64,000 bases of DNA from Hevea brasiliensis (Eukaryota; Streptophyta; Magnoliopsida; Malpighiales; Euphorbiaceae). Position numbers and translations under genes: made by a program. The DNA is taken from contig NC_079493.1 in the NCBI RefSeq assembly GCF_030052815.1, positions 119,437,132-119,501,131 of the forward strand, in the 5' to 3' direction. The notes beneath the pieces were generated by a model that saw nothing but the letters and a program-made list of their open reading frames with translations, was not told the origin of the DNA and did not search any database. Within the stretch, counting starts at the first letter, position 1; each line of letters starts with the position of its first letter. Below are positions 1 through 15,040 of this stretch, piece by piece.

Positions 1-13
1 CCCTCTCCTGTTA

Positions 14-823
14 ATGGGGGATTTCAATCAAATAGGAGATGGCTATGTAAGGAAAAGTGGGAGAGCTGAGATTAGAGGAATAGAGAAGCTAAAATATTTA
101 ATTAATGATTTAGGGTTTACTGATTTGCAGCTAAGTGGTAAGAAGTATACATGGAGAAATTCCCATGCGGCAAGTAGGATTGATAGGGCTTTGGTAACAC
201 ATCATTGGATTGATAGCTTTCTAAATTTGGTTCTATTAGCACTACCCCGAAGTATTTTGGATCACAACCCAATTTTGTTTTCAAAGATCGGATTTCATTG
301 GGGTCCAAAACCTTTTAGATTTATTAATGCCTGGTAGTCATGGCTCAGTTTTGGAGAGTTAATTCAGAATCTTTGGAAAGAAACTTTGTCAACATACCCT
401 AATTCTCCTCTTCCACTTAGAATGAAGCTGCTGAAACAGAAATTAAAATTATGGAATGCAACATTGTTTGGCAGTATTGAGACTGGATTGGGTGCCCTGA
501 AGCTAGAATTAGATAAATGGGACGATAATGATGAATTGAGAAGGTTATCACCTGTGGAGGAAGATGTCGTGATGAAATTAAAGGAAGAGCAAAAGATTTG
601 GCTTGTCAGGTAGGAAAGCTTGTGGAGGCAAAAAGCTCAAATTAACTGGTGTAAACTCAGTGATAAAAACACCAAGTTTTTCCACCTACAGTGTTCTAAC
701 AGATGGAGAAAGAACAAGATCAATTCAGTTTTGGACGGGGGCAGAGTTTATGGGGAAAAGGAGGAAATTAGAAAGGTTATTGTAAACTACCAGGATTTGC
801 CAGGATTTTCCCTTGTCTGGTAG
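14..823 (+). pseudogene. LINE ORF2 fragment: endonuclease C-terminus and RT linker
   Basis: Three pieces of the same coding frame set can be read at 14-337, 386-613 and 620-823, separated by stop codons and small shifts. The first holds the last conserved endonuclease/exonuclease/phosphatase motifs, GDFN and DHNPI with the terminal catalytic Asp-His, and a SRIDR motif. The second and third are the helical linker typical of plant LINE ORF2 proteins, including WRQKAQINWCKLSDKNTKFFH. In an intact element this protein nicks target DNA and reverse-transcribes the element RNA. Here it cannot be translated through. Confidence 0.85.
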
Positions 824-969
824 AACTCCTAATATTGAGTTTAAGCACTTGAGTTCTTATGAAGCTAGACAATTAGAAGCTCCTTTTAATTTAGAAGAAA
901 TTAAGAAGGTAGTGTGGGCATGGTTCGTCTAAGGCACCAGGTCCTGATGGTGCTAATTTCTTATTTTAC

Positions 970-1375
970 AAGAACAAGCAAAGTGTCCGGTTCCTCTGCA
1001 GCAAGCTCCTATGGCTTTGAAACATACTCCCCCATGCATCTTGCCACAGGTCTCACATATGCGAACAGACAATGATCCTCTGGACATCTACTGAATAGGT
1101 TTGGTTAGCCTTTGCACTGATAATTTGCCTCTGCCACATCTCCAAGTACTAGGTCCCCTAAAACTCTTCCTCTTCCCCGAACCACTGCCTATACTTTGAA
1201 CAGTCGTCTTCATACTCTTTTCTTTCTCTCCCACTCCCTTCTTAACTGTCTCCTCAAGTTCTACTCTCTATAGCTCGAGAGCCTGTGAAACCAAATCTAA
1301 GAAATTTATGTACCGGAAGTCCACTACTTGCTGCAACTTCTCATGGAAAGTTTGGTGTTGGCTTGTGAAATGTGG
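970..1375 (-). pseudogene. Ty3/Gypsy gag fragment inside the LINE
   Basis: Read on the minus strand, this stretch gives one frame with two internal stops. It covers a basic gag linker (KRKSFRGPST), then a retroviral-type zinc knuckle with CETCGKMH followed by GACCRGTGHFAC. This arrangement is typical of plant Ty3/Gypsy gag proteins, which package element RNA. It replaces most of the LINE reverse transcriptase, so it marks an insertion with deletion or a rearrangement. No LTRs are visible around it. The family assignment rests on the knuckle and its context. Confidence 0.72.
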
Positions 1376-1559
1376 GTAGTTGCTTTTGTATATCAGGCTC
1401 AGTTTTTTATTTCTTTGAGCAGTGGTCTTATATGCCAATGGGTGTTTTCAAAAAGTCTTTTGGACAAATTTATTATTTGCTATCATTTGGTTCTTGTGAC
1501 TTGCTAGAAATTAGAAAGTGTTTTAAGGGCTAAGAATGCCCTGTTTTTTCTTTATGCTC

Positions 1560-1850
1560 ACTAATTTTATTCAGGTTGTCAATATGGATGAGAGCTCTTA
1601 ATGCCAACTTCAATTTTTCTGGTTCGGATTTACTTCTATCTTCGAAATCTGTTAAGAGCTAGTCTAATATTAGGAGGATCGCCCTATTGTGTTTTGGAGT
1701 CCTCCTTCGATGTCTAATTTTAAATGGAACGTGGATGGGCCTTCAAAGGGTAAGTAGGGGCTAGTGGAATTGGCGGTGTATTAAGGGATTATAATGGTTG
1801 TTTCCTTTGTATTTTTTCATGTCCCTCAGGAATTAAAGAGTCAATATTGT
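1560..1850 (+). pseudogene. LINE ORF2 C-terminus with first half of RNase H
   Basis: The plus-strand frame reads a typical LINE C-terminal segment and then the start of an RNase H domain: FKWNVDGPSKGK at about 1710-1755, a stop at 1756-1758, then GASGIGGVLRDYNG. The Asp of the WNVDG motif would be the first catalytic residue. The domain breaks off at 1850 after GIKES and resumes at 3960, so a later insertion split it. Stop codons in the preceding part show decay. Confidence 0.8.
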
Positions 1851-3954
1851 AGGATTGATAAGTGTATAATTTACTAATTTTACTCGCATCACATTTAGTG
1901 TTTCTAGTGTATTTTTATACCTAATTCAGTTGATTACAGTATATTTATCAATTAGGCATATTTAGATAGTTGTTGGAATAATTGTGTTAAATAGAAAAAT
2001 TTTCAGTATTTGCATTAATCTGACGTTTGCTATATTTTTTAGGTATTTCTAAAGTTGTGGGTTTCTAAATTAGTGCTGTTTAATTCATTGAAAAGCTAAG
2101 TCAGATCACTACAAATGATAAAAGGGGACCAAAGCCCAAATCAATCTCCAAGGTTGTCAAAATGAGCTATGGATCTGTTACAAAAGCCCACTCTTGATTT
2201 GTCACAACCAGTCTTGAGATTTATTTTTTATCTGGAGCTCCGGAGGTCCAAATGAAGCAAACCCAGGCCTAATTGAACCTTAAGAGTCACCTCTACAATT
2301 GTTGCCAAGGGCTGGAAGTGAGATAAGGCCATTTTAATTGTCAAAAATGGTAATGAAGTTAAAATTATGGGCTGGACCATCTGTCAAAACCAGTTTTGAT
2401 TTTTAGCTCATAACTTGAGCTGTAGACCTCAAACTTGGGCAAATGAGTACCCGTTGGAAAGCTAAGAAATAGGGCTACAACTTTCCTAAAAAAGGCAGAG
2501 ACAGATTCGAAAGGGAAGTGGCTGAAAAACTGTCGTGATTACAGAGCAGAAAATTTATCTTTTGAATTTCAAAACTTTTCCAAGTTTGGCTCTTATTTTT
2601 GGATTAGGTTTTCGAGTATAAAGACCATCTTTGGGCAGCAGCCAAAATAACCATTCATACCTTCAAACACCATAGAAGACCTTCATTTTCCATTCTCTTT
2701 TTAGATTTCTTCTTTATTTTTCTTTAATTTTCTGTAAGCCATGAACATGAGTGGCTAAGTTTTAAATTCAGTTCAAGGGATTCTAGTTCTATTGTATGAT
2801 TTGTGAGACTAGGTTCTTAATTTAAATTATGTCTTTTTGAATATCTATTTGTTTTCCGATTTCATTATTTTTGATCTATTGAATGATTTGCTAAAAAGGC
2901 CTATTAGTTAATTGTTTGATGTGATCAATTGTTAGTTCATCTTCATAATCCGTAATTATTATGTAAGATTGAATGTGAGTAGAAATTAGATTTTATTGAT
3001 TATGATCTAAGTTTTCGATAATAACCTAAAGAAACAATAGGGTGAATTAAATAATTTATACTTTATAAATTGTTGTTCAGCTTAACTACTTTCTGTTCTT
3101 AAAGCAGTTATTAATTTGATAAGGATTGTTTAATACCAATTCAGTTAATAATTAGAGTCAACAAGAGTGCTACGCTCGAATTGATGAGTATAGGGAAGTG
3201 AGGGGTTTTACCTCACTGTTTGGTAAATCTACGTTAAGTATTCAATAAGAAATAATTGTATTTCTTTTGTCTATGATCGAGTCATGCATTGGAATGTGAA
3301 TTACCTTGGACTGAAGTTTGTTTAAATTGAGAGTTTCATATTTAAATTAGTTCTTTAATTTTTGAACTTGATTTCTTCTGAGTATAGGCTTGAATTGATG
3401 AGTATAGGAAATTAAGGGGTTTTACCTCACTGTTTGGTAAATCTACGTTAAGTATTCAATAAGAAATAATTGTATTTCTTTTGTTTATGATCGAGTCATG
3501 CATTGGAATGCGAATTACCTTGGACTGAAGTTTGTTTAAATTGAGATTTTCATATTTAAATTAGTTCTTTAATTTTTTAAATTGATTTCTTCTGAGTATA
3601 GGCTCGAATTGATGAGTATAGGAAATTAAGGGGTTTTACCTCACTGTTTGGTAAATCTACGTTAAGTATTCAATAAGAAATAGTTGTATTTCTTTCGTCT
3701 ATGATCGAGTCATGCATTGGAATGCGAATTACCTTGGACTGAAGTTTGTTTAAATTGAGAGTTTCATATTTAAATTTAGTTCTTTAATTTTTGAACTTGA
3801 TTTCTTCTGATTTTCTTTTCCTATTACACAAGTGCACAAAATTTAGTAATTCGGTCTCTAGGGTTCGACCTGGATTGCCACTTACAGCAGAAAATATTTC
3901 ATTACTGGTAATTTCAGTTAATTTAATTTTTGGTGGATTCGACGACCATCAACA
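1851..3954. mobile_element. Probable solo LTR (about 2.1 kb) inserted in the LINE RNase H
   Basis: The 5-base repeat ATTGT lies directly on both sides (1846-1850 and 3955-3959). Removing the insert plus one repeat restores the RNase H frame exactly, so the borders are well supported. There is no gag or pol, no primer-binding site and no second LTR inside, which fits a solo LTR left by LTR-LTR recombination. The 3' end (GGATTCGACGACCATCAACA) and the interior resemble LTRs of plant Tat/Athila/Ogre-type Ty3/Gypsy elements as I remember them. The first base pair is not the canonical TG if ATTGT is the duplication, so lineage and exact ends are tentative. Confidence 0.7.
3174..3810 (+). repeat. 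Three tandem copies of a 214-bp unit inside the solo LTR
   Basis: Units start at about 3174, 3388 and 3602, each beginning GCTCGAATTGATGAGTATAG or a one-base variant. Each holds GGGGTTTTACCTCACTG and a GATCGAGTCATGCATTGG stretch. The spacing is 214 bases both times, and the third unit ends near 3810. By eye the units differ at only a handful of positions, so the amplification is much younger than the decay of the host LINE or has been homogenised. Confidence 0.9.
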
Positions 3955-4243
3955 ATTGTGGGCTATTGCCAAGGCATTAGAGCTAAGTTTGAAGATGCTG
4001 GATCAGATTAGTTATGCTTCTTCTATCAATAGGGAGTCAGACTTTAAAGTCTCTTTATCCTGGGTAAATTGCCCAGAGAAGGCTCCATGGAGGCTATCTT
4101 TTATTATTAACTCAATCCTAAATTTTTTACAAGTGTTGCACAATGTGTCATTCATACATTCTTCCCAAGAGGCAAATTCAATTGTAGATGGGCTTGCTAA
4201 ACAAAGGGTGGATTGCAAGGAAGATTTTATTGCTCTTTTGTGA
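3955..4243 (+). pseudogene. LINE RNase H domain, second half
   Basis: After the inserted LTR the RNase H frame resumes with LWAIAKALELSLKML and continues to VSFIHSSQEANSIVDGLAKQ, the conserved C-terminal RNase H block with N, D and A residues typical of plant LINEs. It ends with a stop at 4241-4243. It belongs with the segment ending at 1850; the two were one domain before the insertion. Confidence 0.85.
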
Positions 4244-4738
4244 TTATGCATTGCTTATTGTGATGTTGGTTTTGTTCGTTGTGATAAGGGATGTGTCTGC
4301 GATATGTTTGTGGTTTAGTGGATATGAGGCAAAAATGTGTTGCTGCTTTTGCTTTACTGCTCTGGTTGTGTGTCCCCTAAAGGAATTTTTTATCGTGTGT
4401 CTCTTTTAGCCATACTCTTTATGAAACCAACTCAGTGGCTGATTCTCTACCAAAGCACTAATATTTTGAATCTTTGTAGTTTCAGGTGCAAGCTTTCATC
4501 TGGTATTTGTGGATTGGTCAGCTTTTGCTTTGTTTTTGTTTCTGCAATTTTGGTTTCATTGTCTACACTTTATTTTTGTGTTTTGTTGGGTTTTTTCATC
4601 AACATTGCAAATTAGTTGATAGGTGGGTATATGGCGCAGGGTCTATTGATCTTGGGCTTTGCTTTGCTGGTTTTTCCCCACCTGCTGTCTTCTTCTTTTT
4701 CAATTAATAAAATTTCTATGCTTATAAAAAAAAAAAAA
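4244..4738 (+). other. LINE 3' untranslated region and poly-A tail
   Basis: The region is T- and G-rich, holds no conserved protein, has an AATAAAAT motif near 4705 and ends in a run of 13 A at 4726-4738. This is the normal 3' end of a LINE copied by target-primed reverse transcription. Short open frames here have no known match and are best read as chance. Confidence 0.75.
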
Positions 4739-5025
4739 CCACAATTTTGTTGTAAAATACTTACAGTTATAATTTTATAGCACCAACATGCGATAATTCA
4801 TATATTGCTGTCATAAACTTAGGACAACAATTTTTATACATTTGGCAGTAAAAATAAAATAGATAGATGGGATCCACATACTTGTATCTTGAATCCATGA
4901 TAAACCAAGTCTAAATAAGTTTTTTCCTTTCAATTTATTCATATACTATTACTTTCAATTCAAAAAATCTATCTTCAGGATGTTGGGAAATTGGGAATTT
5001 TGTTTCTTTCTTTCCAAATCTTATG

Positions 5026-5225
5026 TGTTGGGAATATGCAAGTATAAAATTTTCATATCGAAAAAAGATGAAATTAGTGAGAGACATATTAGTGAAAAGG
5101 ACCCAAAGACCCATTGCCTTAAAGTTTTAGATTGCATGTGGTGTCAAGCCCATGAGAGTATTCTTTCATAAGGCCCATCAAGAAAGATTCTCCTCGTGCA
5201 CTTTGGGCTCTCCAAATCTCTAACA
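5026..5225 (+). repeat. TRIM 5' LTR
   Basis: This 200-base LTR starts TGTTGGGAATATGCAAG and ends CTCTAACA. It aligns along its length with 5588-5784, sharing AAATTTTCA, GAGAGA-like and AAGGCCCA blocks and CAAGAAAGATTCTC. Confidence 0.88.
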
Positions 5226-5226
5226 A

Positions 5227-5587
5227 GTGGTATCAAAGCCAATGACTTGGCAAGGACGAGCATGGAAATGGTGGTCAGTGATTCCCATTGTGCTTTAACA
5301 CATAGATGGAAGAGTAAGGAGACTCCTAATAGGCCTAATGGAGTAGGAAGGCACTCTTCCAGAGAAAAGCATACTGATAGAGTGAAAACTCTTGGTACAC
5401 CTGATGGCAGAGCGCGTGATGACTCTAGCGTGGCTTTTAGAGGTGCATGCTCAAGTGAGTTTGGTAGAGTAATTGGGCCTCTTGGTGACACCGTAATACT
5501 TAAGAGGAAAAAAAAAAAGGCTTCAGTTTAAGGGGGAGCAAGCTAAGTAAGCCCAATATAGAAAAAAATTACACTTGAAGGGGAGAT
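5227..5587 (+). other. TRIM internal region with PBS, long open frame and PPT
   Basis: It starts with a tRNA primer site (5227-5240) and ends with a polypurine tract (about 5576-5586). Between them one frame is open from an ATG in the 5' LTR at 5196, with a second ATG at 5262, to a stop at 5529-5531. It encodes up to 111 residues, basic at the end (KRKKKKASV). I recognise no domain. TRIMs usually have little coding capacity, so the frame may be chance or a captured fragment. Confidence 0.6.
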
Positions 5588-5784
5588 TATTGAGAATATG
5601 CAAGTGTAGAATTTTCACATCAGAAAAAGATGGGATGAGTGAGAGATATATAAATAAAAATGACCATAGATCTATTGCCTTAAGGTTTTGGGTTGGATGT
5701 GGTATCAAGCCTATAAATGTGTTATTTCATAAGGCCCACCAAGAAAGATTCTCCCAAGCACTTTGGGCTCCCAGACCTCTAACA
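5588..5784 (+). repeat. TRIM 3' LTR
   Basis: This 197-base partner of the 5' LTR ends CTCTAACA like the first copy. Its first dinucleotide is TA where the 5' LTR has TG, which would be expected to impair integration. Confidence 0.87.
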
Positions 5785-5789
5785 TTATG

Positions 5790-6898
5790 GAACCATGAAA
5801 GAACAAAGATTAAAGGGGCAAGAGGCATTCAAAACTTTGATGGGAAAGAGTCCTCCTTGAGCGTAAGCTTTAAAGACAATTGAATTAAACGCAAAGAACG
5901 AGATTGCGAAGATCACGCAAATAGGCAGGGATTAACAAAATAAAAGCAAAAAACACACAAAGAAAAGATGTTGCAAAGTTGTTTTAATGACAAATGCTCA
6001 AAAAAAGATCTCCCCTATGCACATTTCTTGTCCACTAGCATCTAAAAGCTAACCCCAGAACAGGAAAAATTTCATGTAATTTAAACAAAATCCATTTATA
6101 TATTATTATAAAAAAATAAAAATAAATAAAAAAAAAAGAAACTCACATGATATAAATACGCCCATTAATTCATTGGCCAGCTAGCTAGCTAGCAGTCCAG
6201 TGGTTAAATTTTTTACCTAAAATAATGCAGATAGTAAGATGACATTTTCCTTCTCTTTTCTGAAATCCCAAAAGAGAATTTATTCTAGTTGTAATGTACT
6301 TGGCATATGGTAACTCGATATTTATATGCAAAGAGGATCTATGGTACTTCTAACTACTCACTTTAGATTAGACCAGACCAATGGAAGCAAATCTAATAGT
6401 ACCTTGCATGAGTTGGTTTATAATACTAATCTTACTATAATATACCAAATAAAATGTAGTGAGAAATTTTAAAATACTTTGATCCAAAGCTTCAGCATAA
6501 AAGCATAACGAAGTTGATAACCAAAACATTGATTACAAATTAATATAGGTCAATTTTCCCTCTGAATTTTTAAGCAAAGTTCCATTAGGTCTAAATTGAA
6601 GATTTTGGCTAAATAAGTACATAGCATTTAATTTAGGGTGATTGTTCAATTTTTAAGCAAAGTTTAAAGGGCAAATCAGCCTATATTCTAAAATAGAAAA
6701 TTAACAATAAGAGCAGAAGAATAGCTTTCTGGTAGCAGTATACATCTGTGATTCATTATTACTGTCTCTTAACAAGCTGTTTACATAATCTGTGGTAATA
6801 AAAAGCATTATTATTGTGTTGTTCACTATTTTTGTGAGTAAAGAATTTATGACGAGCATTCCTTTGTTGATGTTCCAATGATCTTGGTGTATTTTTCT
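5790..6898. other. AT-rich intergenic DNA, 3' side of the EGF-like gene
   Basis: I see no coding potential or recognisable transposon. It must contain the 3' untranslated region and polyadenylation signals of the minus-strand gene ending at 6899, but no single signal stands out. A short (GCTA)n-like run lies near 6178-6192. Confidence 0.5.
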
Positions 6899-9315
6899 CT
6901 AAAACAATGCTAGGGAAGTTGCTGCTAATAATATCATGGTTAGAACACCAACACTTCTCAAGGAATTTGACATTTCTGAAGAACCTATCACATGAAATGG
7001 TGGATATAAGTTAGAACAACATAAGAAGAGCATGAACTATGTACTTGCAGAACTTACCATTTCCCAAATAATAATATATGTTTAAAGGCCAAATCATTAA
7101 TAACAATTATGGGATTTTTTTTTTTTTATTTAAAGAACTATGTGAATGTGAAAAACAGTTCAGTAATAGGAAGTGAAAAACATATTAATTTTCTGGATAC
7201 AATTACTTGTTTTCATATTCAAAGCTTGTTCAGGTGAATTTTATTAAGTTGTTAGTTTCTTTTATTCATTAGCCCTGTGAACAACATAATGCAAAATATG
7301 ATTAATACTTATATACCATTTCCAGCCGAGTCTGGACTAGTACTCGTTGGAGGTGGCATAATATTTCCATTCGAACCTGATGGTGGTGTTGGTGGCGATG
7401 AAGCTGGGGGACCAAACCCAAGGCTATTGCAATCTGCTCCAAAGTAGCCTGGTAGAAAAGCAAATTGACATATAAATACAGGGTACCATCCCTAAACATT
7501 CTTCAATTCTTATACATTGCAAGAAAAGTAAATAATTCTTTCCCTTATATGGTTCTTCTAAGAGGAATGAGGAAGTGTCTTACATTGTTCAAAACAGGGT
7601 AACTCTGTATTATTGGCTAAATTTGATGAGCCTTCATTGCACTGGCAAGTGTGTCCTCTTCCATTAGGCAAGCAGGATCCATCGGCACACCAAATTAAGT
7701 TACAAGCTGTAAAAGAAGTTTCATTAGTTTAGAAGGCATGTTTTCTTCCAAATGTATACGACAGTGGCTGTTACATCGATGTTTAATGATACTCACGGTT
7801 TGATAAATTTAGTGAAGGTGGAGGGCTAGGAACTGATGGAGGAGGTGGTGGTGGAGATCCATTACCACATTGTAAATCAATTGTGCCTGCAAAAATTAAT
7901 TGATGGTGATCTATCATTGCTCTCTTTCTATGTCACAAAGTAACTTTATTTTTTCTTTTTTCATTCATTTGGCTCAGACTGGAGATCAAACTAGAAAAGG
8001 ATCACAATTTTAGAGATAATTTCTATATCACTAAGCTAAAACTCATTGGTTTTTTTTTACACTTGGATGAAAGGACCTAAGGTCAAATATCAAACCCATG
8101 ACCTCTAGCTGAAATCCCCTCCAAATACATCAATGAAGTCAAATTTAGATGGTTCCGTAGAAGAATTTAAAGAAAAGAACGGAAAGAGTCAAATTTAGAT
8201 GGTTTATGCCTAAGAGATTGAGAACTCATTATGAGACCAAGAATTAGTCCCAAAACAGGTCAAAAAGTGCACACAAAATTTGTCAGCATTCTCACACCAA
8301 GCATACAACACCTTGGAAAAGCAGGAACTCGGGGGAAAAAAATCCTTTTGCTTGAAATATGAGGAAATTAGTGAATAATCACTAGCGCATTACAAAGCAT
8401 AAAAGGAATTTATTTTAGAATATTTAATGATCAAAACAGATGATCAATTAGAATATAATTAACAATTGAAACAGTGGCTGAAAACAAGACTTGTTTTTTT
8501 TTGTGTATTTGTACATTGAGGACTTCATATTATGGGAATTAATATATATGCATGTGATTCCAGAGAGGAAGAATTTTCTTTTTAGCTCACGAGATTTGAA
8601 TCTATATCTGATTAGCAAAGAGCAGGAGAATGTTCAACCTAACATATTGTCTTCTTGGAATTTTAAATTTCATATTCTTTCCTACCAGATGACATACACA
8701 TGCATATATTCTACTTCATGACACTGACATTATTGCAGCCATTTCACACCTTAAAAAAATTATATATATATATATAATTAGAGTTACAGTGTTCCCAACC
8801 CTTCTTCATCAATTGACTAAAAATATAGCAGCTGGGATAATCACAAACACAGATACACAGGTTTACAAACACAATGTATCTGTGCAGCCGAAAGAAAGAA
8901 AGAAAGAAAGAAACTCACAATTGGGAATTAGGCAAGAGGGAAAGGTCAATGGACCAATCTGAATCTTGTTCCAACCAGAATAGCAGTCACACTCAAAACC
9001 AGGCCATGTGCTAATACTCTTGCATGTCCCTAGCCCACAGAAAACAGAACCACACAAACCATCTGTACATACAAAACCCATCTGATCAATCACAATATTC
9101 AAAACCCAAATACGATAACGAACCAAAACCGAATACGAAAAGTCCAAAACCCAGAAAATTTCCAATATGAAGAGCCTCAAAACTTAAATTAATCAGTGCA
9201 AGGATTTACCTCCTGAAGTCGAGTTTTGAGAAGTAGCAGTTGGATTGCATGTGAAAAGGGTCAAGAGAAGAATAAAGGGAGAAAAAAGAGAGAAGTTGAA
9301 ATTGTATCTCTCCAT
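6899..9315 (-). CDS. EGF-like, probably GPI-anchored secreted protein
   Basis: Six exons on the minus strand, all with GT/AG borders and compatible phases: 9315-9210, 9062-8919, 7886-7797, 7706-7584, 7448-7317 and 6984-6899. They give 226 residues. Residues 1-29 are a signal peptide with a hydrophobic core (FILLLTLF). Exons 2 and 4 each encode a Cys-rich EGF-like module: GLCGSVFCGLGTCKS with CDCYSGW, and CNLIWCADGSCLPNGRGHTC with CNEG. Proline-rich linkers separate them (SPPPPPP in exon 3; PPASSPPTPPSG in exon 5). The last exon is a serine-rich site followed by a hydrophobic tail ending in LALF, the pattern of a GPI-anchor signal. It resembles plant proteins annotated 'neurogenic locus notch-like' but is not a Notch receptor: it has no transmembrane kinase, no Notch repeats and few EGF units. 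Function in plants is not established. Start chosen because the TATA box lies 59 bases upstream and the signal peptide begins here. Confidence 0.85.
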
Positions 9316-9373
9316 ATTTCTTAGGGTGGCCAATGGCTGAGGACAAGCAGGTTGGTAATGACAGTTAAAAGAG

Positions 9374-9381
9374 TATTTATA
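9374..9381 (-). promoter_or_regulatory. TATA box of the EGF-like gene
   Basis: On the minus strand TATAAATA lies about 59 bases before the ATG at 9315. With transcription starting some 30 bases downstream this would give a leader of about 30 bases. The match to the plant consensus is perfect, but the call is positional. Confidence 0.6.
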
Positions 9382-9821
9382 AGAAAAGGGTCCAAAAATC
9401 TGGCGATAAATCATCTAGGAAATAGACCCAAAATGCAATAGCTCAATTCTGTTGTTATTTTCTGTACAACTTTATGGGACTAATAGTGCAATATGGGCGA
9501 TGACTTAGATGTTGTGATTATTAATAGAGTTTGATGGGGCGAGACGTGCAATGTGGTAAAGTGGCAGAGATGTTGACTTCAACATCAAAATTTCTTCAAT
9601 ATCGATTCTATTCACAAACGCGTGAAGAGAACAATATCGGAATTTGACATGGGTGAATTACTTTTTCATTCATGTGTTTTTTTTTTATGTTTTATATAAT
9701 ATTTGATACTTGAGTTTTTATATTTTAAAAAATAGATAAAAATATTTATAAATATTACAGTATCCAAAATATCATACGTTTTTATTTATTTTTTAAAATA
9801 TAAAAATTCAAATATTAATTA

Positions 9822-9857
<36 letters not shown>

Positions 9858-10383
9858 AAGTAATATATATAAAATAAAGTAATTTAACCATTTGATGATA
9901 TCGTAGGCAGGCTGCTTGACTAATTAGAAAATTCTAATTGCCTGAGTGACCCGTTCCATTGGGAAAAATTCTCACGTTCAACACGGGGCAAGAGGCTGCT
10001 ATAATAAAATACTCTTCCTCACCCCCATCAACAGAAAAATAAGAGCTTCTAGAAAATTGTTCAAGGACTTGATGAAATTTAACATCCAAAAAAATTAAAT
10101 TTCACATTTTTCAAAGCCAAAGAATACATTTTCTTAGGTTTTTCTCACCGATTCCTATCGGATGCAGTAGTCTAATATCAAGACACAGTTTTGTAAAATA
10201 AATCGAATAACAATGCATGAGAGAGGCTACAGAAACAAAAATTAACACAAACACTGGATTACAATCAATCAAATCACTGCTGAAATACAAACAGAGCAAC
10301 AGGTTAATGAATTAATGGAAGAAAATCAACCAGCACAGCAGGTGTCTTCTTTTCAACATTGGTCATATATATTATATACCTAC
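9382..10383. other. Intergenic region between KTN1 and the EGF-like gene
   Basis: It holds the KTN1 3' untranslated sequence on one side and the EGF-like gene promoter on the other. It also contains a foldback element (9697-9817) followed directly by an AT microsatellite (about 9824-9851). No gene is seen. Confidence 0.5.
9697..9817. repeat. Foldback (inverted-repeat) element, 121 bp
   Basis: The left arm begins TAATATTTGA and contains TTTTTATATTTTAAAAAATA. The right arm is its reverse complement with few mismatches, ending at 9817. The arms are about 45 bases long with a loop of about 30. It looks like a small MITE or MITE remnant; a target duplication is not clear in this AT-rich setting. 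Confidence 0.65.

Positions 10384-15040
<4,657 letters not shown>

Larger units (their letters stand above)
1..4738 (+). mobile_element. Decayed LINE (non-LTR retrotransposon), nested and truncated
   Basis: The 5' end lies outside the window. The start is the C-terminal part of the endonuclease domain: MGDFNQI near base 14, then a SRIDRAL motif and an LDHNPILF stretch. The linker before the reverse transcriptase follows (386-823, with DKNTKFFH), and then the first RT motif, KAPGPDGANF, near 930-965, which is already frameshifted. Most of the RT is missing. The C-terminal region returns near 1560, with an RNase H domain (WNVDG at about 1720, GGVLRD at about 1775) that continues after the insertion at 3960-4243. 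The element ends in a 3' untranslated region with an AATAAA-like signal and a poly-A run at 4726-4738. Several stops and frameshifts show it is dead. The family assignment is confident; the subfamily is not known. Confidence 0.88.
5021..5789 (+). mobile_element. Complete TRIM-type miniature LTR retrotransposon with TSD
   Basis: Two direct repeats of about 200 bases (5026-5225 and 5588-5784) enclose 362 bases. The 5-base sequence TTATG flanks the element at 5021-5025 and 5785-5789. Immediately after the first LTR lies GTGGTATCAAAGCC (from 5227), a near match to the initiator-methionine tRNA primer site. Just before the second LTR lies GAAGGGGAGAT, a polypurine tract. The whole element is 759 bases and lacks gag and pol, so it must be mobilised by proteins from another element. 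The 3' LTR begins TA rather than TG. The two LTRs have clearly diverged, so the insertion is old. Confidence 0.88.

Noticed and set aside
4188..4707. Several overlapping hydrophobic frames after the LINE RNase H
   Set aside because: They lie in the T-rich 3' untranslated region of the LINE; hydrophobicity comes from T-rich codons.
5144..5491. 115-codon minus-strand frame across the TRIM
   Set aside because: It crosses the LTR and interior on the strand opposite to PBS and PPT; likely the shadow of the plus-strand open frame.
7980..8120. Possible retroelement piece in the second intron of the EGF-like gene
   Set aside because: The text (CCCATGACCTCTAGC and neighbours) recalls plant retroelement ends, but no repeat, poly-A or duplication supports it.
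9193..9414. Longer start (33 extra codons) for the EGF-like protein
   Set aside because: The upstream codons cross the TATA box and place the signal peptide inside the protein; the ATG at 9315 fits better.
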